A DNA stretch of 64,000 bases. It comes from JADJOY01 sp016713535 [NCBI: Deltaproteobacteria bacterium]. Lineage in GTDB: Bacteria; JADJOY01. The stretch's first letter is position 1, and the number at the start of each line of letters is the position of its first letter. The notes below the pieces were generated by a model that was not told where the DNA came from, made no database searches, and saw only the letters and a list, made by a program, of their open reading frames with translations. Positions 37,387 through 46,074 of the stretch are shown in pieces. Location: assembly GCA_016713535.1 (NCBI GenBank), contig JADJOY010000008.1, positions 303,730-367,729 on the forward strand, written 5' to 3'. Position numbers and translations under genes: made by a program.

Positions 37387-40345
37387 GTGTCCCGAAGCCT
37401 GCACGCCCGCGCCTCGCGCGCCCGAGACCGCCCCCTCACCCGGACGCTCCTGGCCTACGCCGCGGCCATCGTGGGCGGGGTCGGGTCGGTCTGGCTGCTC
37501 GCCTCGTTCGCGGGTCGCGTCGGGCACGGGCCCGATCTCGAGCCGCTGCTCGTGCCAGTGGTCGTGGCCGCCTACCTCGGCGGGATCCGCGCCGGCGGTG
37601 CCGCGGCAGGGGTCGTCGGCGCTGGCGGGCTCTGGCTCGTCTGGGGCGCGCGCTGGCCGACCCCGGCCGAGCCCGACGAGGCGATCGTCGAGTGGTTGGC
37701 GCTGGTGGCGTCGAGCACCCTGGTCTCGGTGCTCTTCGAGGCGGTTCACCGCGAGCGCAGCCGGGCGCGCGACGGCGAGCGGCGCTACGCGGTGACCCTG
37801 GAGAGCATCGGCGATGGCGTGATCGCCACCGGTCCGGACGGGCGGGTGACCTTCCTCAACCGCGAGGCCGCTCGCGTCCTCGGTGTCGAGCAGGGGGTCG
37901 TCCGCGGGCTCCCGCTCGGCTCGATCCACGCGGGCCTCGCGGACGCCTCGCTGGCGCCGGACGACGGCTCGGCCACTCGTCGGCTCGACCTCGAGCGGGG
38001 CCGCGCCACCCTCCACTTCGAGACCATGCGGACGGCGATCCGCGGGGATGCGGGCGAGGTCGACGGACACGTGATCGTGGTCCGCGACATCACCGAGCGC
38101 GAGCGCGCTCAGGCCGAGGTCCAGCGCTGGGCCGACGCCTTCACGAGCTGCGCTCACGGCATCGCCCTCGGCGACCCGATGAGCGAGAAGGTGGTGGCCT
38201 GCAACCCGGCGCTGGCACACCTCCTCGGCCGCGAGCCGGCGGACGTGGTGGGCCGACCGATCCTGAGCCTCTACGACCCGACCGCGCACGCCTGGGTCCG
38301 CGACGGCATCGCGCTCGCCGACCGCGAGGGTCGGGCCCGCTACGAGGCGCGCATGCTCCATCGCGACGGCTCGCTGGTGCCCGTGGCGGTCGAGGTGACG
38401 ACGATCGCCGACGCCGACGGCCGGCCGCGCTACCGGGTCGCGAGCGTCCTGGACCTGCGCGAGCGCGACCGCGCGATCGAGCAGATCCGCCTCCAGGCGC
38501 GGCTCCTCGAGCTCGCGTTCGACCCCACGCTGGTCTGGGAGCTCGACGGCTCGATCCGTCTGTGGAACGACGGCGCCACGCGGCTCTACGGCTACGGCGC
38601 CGCCGAGGCGCTCGGGCGCAGGCCGCACGAGCTGCTCGGCATCCGAGAGGAGGGCGGCGCCGCGGCGCGCCGCGACGCGCTCGCGCGCGCCGGCGAGTGG
38701 AGCGGTGTCCTGCTGCACAGGCACCGCGACGGCCACCGGATCGAGGTCGAGAGCCGCCAGCAGGTGATCGCCGATGCGAACGGCCAGCCGCTGGTGCTCG
38801 AGACCAACCACGACGTGACCGAGCGCCGCCGGCTCACCCGCGCGCTCGCCGACCGCGAGCATCAGCTCAGCCTCTTCATCGAGCACGCCCCCGCGGCGAT
38901 CGCGATGTTCGACCGCGACATGCGCTACCTCGCAGCGAGCCGGCGCTGGCTCGCCGACTACGGGCTCGGCGAGGTCGACCTCGCGGGACGCTGCCACTAC
39001 GACGTGTTCCCCGAGATCGGCGAGGTGTGGAAGGACGTGCACCGCCGGGCGCTCGCCGGCGAGGTCATCACCGCCGACTCGGATCGCTTCGAGCGCGCCA
39101 ACGGCGCGGTGCAGTGGCTGCGCTGGGAGGTGCGGCCGTGGCACGAGCCGGGCGGCGCGGTCGGCGGGATCGTGGTCTTCAGCGAGGACATCACGCGCTC
39201 GGTCGAGGCCAACGGCGCGCTGGAGGCGAGCGAGCGGCGCCTCGCGACGATCATCGAGAACCTCGCCGAAGGCATCGTGATCGCCGACCCCGCCGGGCGG
39301 ATCGTCCACTGGAACCGCGCGGCGATGGAGATGTTCGGGTTCGAGCGCCGCGAGGACTGGCTGCTGGCTCTCCCCGACCTCGCGCGATGGTTCGTGGTGT
39401 CGATGTCCGACGGCGACGACGTGCCGCCCGAGCGCTGGCCCATGGCGAGGGTGATCCGTGGCGAGGTGGTGACCGGTGTCGAGATGCGAGTGCGCCGCCG
39501 GGATGGCGACTGGGACCGGACCTTCACGTCGAGCGGCGTGCGCGTGACGGACCCGAGCGGCCAGGAGCTCGCGATCCTGTCGCTGGCCGACGTCACCGAG
39601 CGCAAGCGGGCCGAGCGCGCGCTCGAGGAGCGCACCGCCGACCTGGCGCGCTCGAACACCGATCTCGAGCAGTTCGCGTACGTGGCCTCCCACGACTTGA
39701 AGGAGCCGCTCCGCGCCGTCGCCGGCTGTGTCGCGATCCTCGAGCGGCGCTATCGCGATCGGCTCGACGAGCGCGCCAACGAGCTGATCCACCACGCCGT
39801 CGAGGGCAGCGCGCGCATGCAGCAGCTCATCGACGACCTGCTCGCGTACTCGCGGGTGGGCACGCGCGGCGCTCGGTTCGCCCCGATCGCGCTCGACGAG
39901 GCACTCGACGGCGCGCTGCGGAACCTCGCGACCAGCCTCGCCGAGCGCGGCGCCGAGGTGACCAGAGGCCCTCCCGACGGTGGAGGCCGACCCGGCGCAG
40001 CTCACCTCGGTGCTCCAGAACCTGGTCGGCAACGCGGTCAAGTTCTGCGCCGGGCCACCGCGCGTTCACGTCGGCGCACGTCGCGACGGCGAGCGCTGGA
40101 TCGTGTCGGTGCGCGACAACGGGATCGGCATCGCGCCCGAGTACTCGGAGCGCGTCTTCGGCGTCTTCCAGCGCCTTCACACCCGCACCGAGTACCCGGG
40201 CACGGGGATCGGGCTCGCGATCTGCAAGAAGGTCATCGAACGCCACGGCGGCCGCATCTGGCTCGAGCCCAACCCAGGCGCCGGGACCACGTTCCTCTTC
40301 AGCCTGCCGGTGCCGCACCCACCGCGCGGGGCGCCACCGAGGTGA
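37387..40345 (+). CDS. Multi-PAS sensor histidine kinase (one frameshift)
   Basis: About 985 residues. Residues 15-130 contain three or four transmembrane helices. Five PAS-type domains follow; typical pieces are AVTLESIGDGVIATGPDGRV, LLELAFDPTLVWELDGSI and IIENLAEGIVIADPAGRI. The dimerisation/phosphoacceptor box VASHDLKEPLRAV has His769. After a one-base slip near 39968 the ATPase domain continues with the N box NLVGNAVKF, DNGIGIAP and GTGIGLAI. The kinase probably phosphorylates the small response regulator that starts three bases after its stop. The signal is unknown; PAS domains often bind haem, flavin or small ligands. Confidence 0.88.
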
Positions 40346-40347
40346 AC

Positions 40348-40794
40348 ATGCCGTCCGCGCCGAGACCCATCGAGATCCTGCTGGTCGAGGACAGCCCGAG
40401 CGACGCGCTGATGACCCGCGAGGCGCTCGCCGAGTCGCGCGTGCTGAACACGGTCCACGAGGTCGCGAACGGCCGCGCCGCACTCGCGTTCCTGCGCCGG
40501 ACCGGAGAGTTCGCTGCCGCCGCGCGCCCCGACCTGGTGCTGCTCGACTGGAAGCTGCCGGGCATGAGCGGCGAGGAGCTGCTCGCCGAGATCCGCGCCG
40601 ACGCCGAGCTCACCGACCTGCCGGTCGTCGTCTTGAGCACCTCCAAAGCGGAGGAGGACGTGTTGCGCTCCTACGGCCTGCACGCCAACTGCTTCATCAC
40701 CAAGCCGATCGAGTTCGAGCGCTTCGTGGAGGTGGTGCGCTCCGTCGGCGACTTCTGGTTCTCGATCGTGACGCTGCCGCGAGAGAGCCGATGA
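40348..40794 (+). CDS. Single-domain response regulator (Rcp1/CheY-like)
   Basis: A 148-residue receiver with no output domain. The acidic pair is in VEDSPSD, the phosphoacceptor in LLDWKLPGMSG, the switch Ser/Thr in VVLSTSK and the conserved Lys in ITKPIEFERF. This Rcp1-type layout is typical of regulators partnered with PAS or phytochrome kinases. The ATG lies three bases after the histidine kinase stop, and its own stop overlaps the next kinase gene (ATGA), so the three genes form one operon. Confidence 0.92.
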   Translation: MPSAPRPIEILLVEDSPSDALMTREALAESRVLNTVHEVANGRAALAFLRRTGEFAAAARPDLVLLDWKLPGMSGEELLAEIRADAELTDLPVVVLSTSKAEEDVLRSYGLHANCFITKPIEFERFVEVVRSVGDFWFSIVTLPRESR

Positions 40795-43700
40795 AGCGTC
40801 TCGGCACGGCACGGGTGCTCCTGATCGAGGACGACCCGGCCCAGGCGTTCGTGGTCCGCGAGCTCCTCGAGGAGGCGACCGGAGTGACCGGGCTCGTCAC
40901 CCACGTGTCGCGACTCGCCGACGCGATCGCGGCGCTCGGGACCCACGCCTTCGACGTGGCGCTCCTCGACCTCGGGCTGCCCGACTCGAGCGGTCTCGCG
41001 TCGCTCGAGCGGCTCAGGCATGCGGCTCCCGAGCTGCCGGTGGTGGTGGTGACCGGCCTGGACGACGACGACCTCGGCGTCGCCGCGCTCAAGGGCGGCG
41101 CCCAGGACTACCTGGTGAAGGGCCACGTCGAGCCGCTCTTGCTCGCGCGCTCGCTGCGTTACGCGATCGAGCGAGCCCAGGCCGAGCGCGCACTGGCGCG
41201 CGAGCGACGGCTGCTGCAAACGCTCGTGAAGTCGATCCCCGATCTCGTCTGGCTCAAGGACGCGGCGGGCGTGTACGTGAACGCGAATCCGAGCTTCGAG
41301 GCGTTCATGGGCAAGAGCGAGCGCGAGCTGCTCGGCCACACCGACTTCGACCTGGTCGACGCCGACCTCGCCGAGTCGTTCCGAGCCAACGATCAGCTCG
41401 CGATCCTCGCCGGTGGCCCACGCCTGAACGAGGTGGGTGACCTTCGCCGACGACGGCCACCGCGCCCTCCTCGAGACCATCAAGACCCCGATGTACGACG
41501 ACCAGCAGCACCTGATCAGGTCCTCGGCATCGCACGCGAGATCACCGAGCGCGCCCGCGCCACCGAGGAGCTCCGCCTGGCCACCGAGAACATGGAGGCG
41601 GCGCAGCGGCTGGCGCGCTTCGGGAGCTGGGAGCTCGACATCGACATCTTCGCCGCCCCCGAGCGCGACCCCATGCGGTGGTCCGACGAGTGCTACCGGA
41701 TCTTCGGCTAGAGCCCGGCCAGCCCGGTCTCGTCGACGAGCTGTTCCGCAGCGGGTGCCGGACGAGGACCGGGCGCGCGTCGAGGAAGCGTTCGCGGACG
41801 CGCTGCGCGAGGGCGGCGGGTACTCGATCGACCACCGCGTGGTGCTGCCGAGCGGCGAGGTCGGCACGTCCACGAGCAGGCCCGGGTGACGTTCGAGGGC
41901 GCTCCGGGATCCCGCTCAAGGTCATCGGCATCGCCCACGACATCACCGACCGCGTCCGCGCCACCGAGGAGCTGCGCGAGTCGAAGGCGCGCCTCGAAGC
42001 CGCGCTCGAGGGGGGTCGGATCGGTACCTGGTCGTACGACCCGGCCACCGACCAGTCGTGGTGGGACGAGTCCGCGGAGGTGCTCTTCGGCCGCGCTCTC
42101 GAGGAGAGCGACGGCGGCCGGGTGTCGAGCTTCATCGAGTTCATCCATCCCGACGATCAACCCCGCATGCGCGCCGTCGCCGAGCGCTGCGTTCGCGAGA
42201 GCACGCCGTTCTTCGAGGAGTTCCGGTACCTGCGCCCGGACGGCAGTGAGATGTGTCTCGTCGGCCGGGGGAGGCTCGTTCATGGGGAAGGCGGCGCACC
42301 CTCGCGGATGATGGGAGCGATCGTCGACGTCAGCGAGCGCCGCCGCGTCGAGGACGCGCTCGTGGCGAGCGAGGAGCGCTTCCGCCAGCTCGCCGAGAGC
42401 ATCCACGAGGTCTTCTGGATGACCTCGGTCGACAAGGGCCAGATCATCTACGCGAGCCCGGCCTACGAGGCGATCTGGGGCCGCCCGGTGAGCTCGCTCT
42501 ACGAGAGCCCCTCCGAGTGGCTCGACGCGGTCCATCCCGACGACCGTGCGCGGGTGTGGCAGGCCGCGCTCGGGAAGCAGGCCGCCGGCACCTACGACGA
42601 GCAGTACCGGATCGTGCGACCGGACGGCGAAGTGCGCTGGATCCGCGATCACGCGTTCCCGGTGCGCGACGAGCGCGGCGCCGTGATCCGCATCGCGGGC
42701 GTCGCCGAGGACGTCACCGCGCGGCGCGACCTCGAGCGCCAGATCCACGAGAGCCAGAAGATGGAGTCGATCGGCGTGCTGGCCGGCGGCGTCGCCCACG
42801 ACTTCAACAACCTGCTCACCGTGATCTCCGGCAACACCGAGCTCCTGTCGATGGAGATCGAGGAGGGGAGCGAGGCCAGCCACCTCGCGCAGCAGGTGAG
42901 CGAGGCCGCCGCCCGCGCCGCCAACCTGACTCGCCAGCTCCTCGCCTTCAGCCGCCGCGAGGTCCTCGAACCCCGGGTGCTGGACGTGAACCAGGTGGTC
43001 CGCGACCTGCAGCGCATGCTGGGCCGCCTGCTCGGCGAGGACATCGCCCTCACGGCCAACCTGGGCTCCGGCCTCGGGCACGTCTTCGTGGACCCAGGGC
43101 ACCTCGAGCAGGTCATCATGAACCTCGCCGTGAACGCCCGCGACGCCATGCCCCAGGGGGGCGACCTCGTCATCGAGACGCGCCGCGTGGCGGCGGGCGG
43201 AGCCCCCGCTGCCGGAGGCGAGCGACCCAGAGGCTCGCACTTCGTGCAGATCCGGGTTCGAGATACCGGCCACGGTATGTCGCCCGAGGTGCGAGCCCGG
43301 ATCTTCGAGCCGTTCTTCACCACCAAAGGGCGTGGGCGCGGGACCGGCCTGGGGCTCGCGGTGGTGCACGGCATCGTCGCCCAGAGCGGCGGCTGTGTCG
43401 ACGTCGAGAGCGCGCCAGGGAAAGGCACGACCTTCACCATCGACTTTCCCGAGGTCCACGACTCGATCACGGTCCGCGACGGCGGCGCCATGGACGCGCA
43501 GAGCCAGCGCGGCACCGAGACGGTGCTGGTCGTGGAGGATGATCCGTCGGTGCGCAAGGTGGCGGAGCGGATGCTGACCCGGCAGGGCTACCGGGTGGTG
43601 CTCGCCGAGAGCGGCGAGGCGGCGCTCGCGCTGGTGCGAGACGAGCGGTCGGCCTTCGACCTCATCATCACCGACGTGGTGATGCCGGGCATGGACGGCG

Positions 43701-43882
43701 GGCAACTCGCGAGCCGGCTGCGCGAGGAGTTCCCCGGTGTGAAGGTGCTCTTCACCAGCGGCTTCACCGACGACGCCGTGGTGCGCCACGGTGTGTATCA
43801 GAGCGAGGTGCCGTTCCTGCAGAAGCCCTACACGCCCACCTCGCTGGCCACCAAGGTCCGCGAGGTGCTTTCGGGGCCGTGA
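40791..43882 (+). CDS. Hybrid histidine kinase REC-PAS(x4)-HisKA-HATPase-REC (several frameshifts)
   Basis: About 1030 residues after repair. An N-terminal receiver (LLIEDDPAQAF, LLDLGLPDSSG, YLVKGHVEP) is followed by four PAS domains (for example LVKSIPDLVWLKDAAG and LAESIHEVFWMTSVDKG), the phosphoacceptor box GGVAHDFNNLLTVISG, the ATPase motifs NLAVNARDAMP, DTGHGMSP and GTGLGLAV, and a C-terminal receiver (VVEDDPSVRK, ITDVVMPGMDG, QKPYTPTSL). Between about 41430 and 41905 the frame changes at least five times and an in-frame stop occurs at 41709-41711, while 41910-43882 is clean. It is either an error hotspot or a decaying gene. The start overlaps the regulator stop as ATGA. Confidence 0.8.
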
Positions 43883-43930
43883 TCCCCGCCGCCGAGTGAT
43901 CGCCCGGACTCCTTCCGGCCGGGCCCGCGC

Positions 43931-43960
43931 TTTACACGCCCGAGTCCGATTTGAGACAAT
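43931..43960 (+). promoter_or_regulatory. Candidate promoter upstream of the SGNH-like lipoprotein
   Basis: TTTACA (43931-43936) and GACAAT (43955-43960) are spaced by 18 bases. This is a local dip in GC after the hybrid kinase stop. The transcript start would fall at the left edge of the palindrome at 43969. Confidence 0.4.
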
Positions 43961-43968
43961 CGTCGGGT

Positions 43969-43986
43969 GGTGAGCGATCGCTCACC
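43969..43986. promoter_or_regulatory. Perfect 18-bp palindrome, TetR-type operator candidate
   Basis: GGTGAGCGATCGCTCACC is its own reverse complement. The TGAGCGATCGCTCA core is the shape bound by many TetR-family repressors. It sits just downstream of the candidate -10 box and 80 bases before the lipoprotein ATG, where a bound protein would block initiation. No TetR gene lies in the window. Confidence 0.6.
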
Positions 43987-44065
43987 CGATGGGTCGAATT
44001 TCCCATCTTATCGAGTAGTTGCGAGAGTCGGGACGGCCGCCGACGGGCGGGTCGGGGGAGGGGTG

Positions 44066-46024
44066 ATGCAACGCGTCGTGCGATTCGCGGTGATCGTGTG
44101 TGCGCTGGTGGTGGCGGCCGGCTGCCAGTCGGTGACCGGCGTCCTCCCGGACGAGATGGCCCTGACCGGCTACCAGCCGGTCGAGATCAAGGGCTCGGGC
44201 TTCAGCGGCCTCATGGAAGGCAACATCGAGGTCCGCTTCGGCGGCGTGAAGGCCGTCAACGTCCACCTCGTCGACGACACCACGCTCACCGCGGTGCCGC
44301 AGGGCAGCGCGACGCCGGGCGTGGTCGACGTGTCGGTGAAGGACACCCGGCTCTTCGGCACGGTGGTCGAGAAGCCGGCCGCGTTCACCTGGCTCGACAC
44401 GCCGTATCCCGAGTTCCGCAACGTCGTGAACTTCGGACCGAGCCTGTCGGCCGGCGTCACCAACATGGGCTACGCGCCGCCGGGCCAGATCAACTCGATC
44501 CCGGGCTTCATCGCGCAGCAGCTCGGCCTCTACTTCCCGCAGCGCATCGTGATCGAGGGCGGCATCCCGCCCATCGAGTCGCCGAACGAGACCGACCTGC
44601 TCTTCGTCGGCGACGGCGTGCGCGAGTGCTGGATCCCGGCATCGGGCCGGCGCTACGTGCCAGCACCCGGCGAGCTCTGCGACCCGGTGATCGTGAGCCT
44701 CGACTCGATCCCCATCCTCGACCTGGTCGGCCAGCTCATCGACGAGATCCTCACCGGCATCCTGCAGGGCAAGGGGCTCGTCGGCGGGCTCTTCCAGGAC
44801 GGCGAGATCGAGAACCGCAACTGGGCGATCCCCGGCGAGCAGATGCACGGCTTCGTCTACGGCACCCGGCTCGGGTTCAGCTACCTGCAGGACTTCTTCA
44901 ACGACCCGCTCGCCACGCTGCGCAACCCGTTCTGCTCGGGTGAGCCGGTGGTCAAGATGATCGCCGACATGAGCCCGCCGGCCGATCTGGTGATCGGCTA
45001 CGACTGGTTCTTCGACTCGGTGCTGTTCTCGCACCCACCGCTCGACGACCTCATCCACCAGCTCGCCTACACGATGCTGGCGCTCTCGAACAGCCAGTAC
45101 TACCAGGGCACGCCGTGCCCGGCGGGGACCAACGACGGCGCGTGGCGAGTGCCGCTCGTCTCCACCGACGGCACGCTCACGCGCACCTACCAGCCCTACG
45201 AGGGCATGTTCGAGACCTGTGATCCCACGCTCGCCTGCCCGGGCGCCGCGAACTCCGCCGGGATCAGCTCGGTCGAGAAGCTGAAGGAAGTGATGGCGGC
45301 GCTCGGCGACAAGAAGGACGGCTACGTCGTCGACTGGATCGCGCTGGGTGTCATCCCCGCGTCCGCCGACACCAATGGCAACGGCCTCATCGACATCCTG
45401 CCGCTCGACCCGGCCCGCAACGAGCTCACGGCGCAGGTGATCGCGAACATCGTCGGCGCGGACGATCCGAGCGACAACCCGAAGGCGGTCCTGCTCGGCA
45501 CGATGCCGTGGCCGTCGGCGTCGTCGTCGGGGCAGGGCGGCGAGCCCGGCGGCGCCGACGACCAGTTCGCCGAGGAGATCGACGCCAACCTGATGGCCCT
45601 CTACGACCTCTTCCAGCAGGCGTTCGCGATCGCCGGCCGCCCCAACAACCTCGTGATGGTGGACTCCCTCACCAACCAGCGCCTCATCTTCGAGGGCAAC
45701 CAGCCCGACCTCACGCATGGGCTCGATGGCGACTACCTCACCCAGGACCTCTTCTACGAATACGAGCTCGGCCCGGGCGGCGAGCCGCTCGAGCGGCGCT
45801 TCACCCGGTACGGCGGTGTGTTCAGCATGGACCACCTGCACCTGTCCCAGACGATGAACGGCGGCACCGTGGTGGGGCTCACCGACGCCATGAACGCGAC
45901 GCTGGGCACCTCGGTTCCGCGGCTCGACCTGCCCACCGTGTGGCAGAACGACCCGTACAACCACACCAAGTACGACGCGAGCGTCCAGTGCGCCTACAAC
46001 GGCATCGGCTGCCCGGCGCCGTGA
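44066..46024 (+). CDS. Lipoprotein with IPT/TIG domain and SGNH/GDSL-hydrolase-like body
   Basis: A 652-residue protein with a strong lipobox (VVAAGC) after a short signal peptide. Residues 25-110 resemble an IPT/TIG immunoglobulin-like domain (YQPVEIKGSGFSG, VRFGGVKAVNV, VPQGSATPGVVDV). The rest looks like an SGNH esterase: NFGPSLSAG gives a block I with Ser126 (GPSL instead of GDSL), and MDHLHLS near the C-terminus gives the Asp589-x-x-His592 pair. The usual GxND block is not evident; LVIGYDWFFDSV may replace it. The long central insert (about 250-560) is unassigned. It could be a surface lipase or esterase. AGGGG lies just before the ATG. Confidence 0.65.
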   Translation: MQRVVRFAVIVCALVVAAGCQSVTGVLPDEMALTGYQPVEIKGSGFSGLMEGNIEVRFGGVKAVNVHLVDDTTLTAVPQGSATPGVVDVSVKDTRLFGTVVEKPAAFTWLDTPYPEFRNVVNFGPSLSAGVTNMGYAPPGQINSIPGFIAQQLGLYFPQRIVIEGGIPPIESPNETDLLFVGDGVRECWIPASGRRYVPAPGELCDPVIVSLDSIPILDLVGQLIDEILTGILQGKGLVGGLFQDGEIENRNWAIPGEQMHGFVYGTRLGFSYLQDFFNDPLATLRNPFCSGEPVVKMIADMSPPADLVIGYDWFFDSVLFSHPPLDDLIHQLAYTMLALSNSQYYQGTPCPAGTNDGAWRVPLVSTDGTLTRTYQPYEGMFETCDPTLACPGAANSAGISSVEKLKEVMAALGDKKDGYVVDWIALGVIPASADTNGNGLIDILPLDPARNELTAQVIANIVGADDPSDNPKAVLLGTMPWPSASSSGQGGEPGGADDQFAEEIDANLMALYDLFQQAFAIAGRPNNLVMVDSLTNQRLIFEGNQPDLTHGLDGDYLTQDLFYEYELGPGGEPLERRFTRYGGVFSMDHLHLSQTMNGGTVVGLTDAMNATLGTSVPRLDLPTVWQNDPYNHTKYDASVQCAYNGIGCPAP

Positions 46025-46074
46025 GGTAGCGGACCCATCTCGCGCCAGGACCGAAGGGGTCGAGGGCCAGCGAC

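Noticed and set aside
37182-40790. Long plus-strand open frame parallel to the PAS kinase
   Set aside because: It is a shifted shadow of the kinase, rich in Arg and Pro; only its last part (from 40791) is real, as the hybrid kinase.
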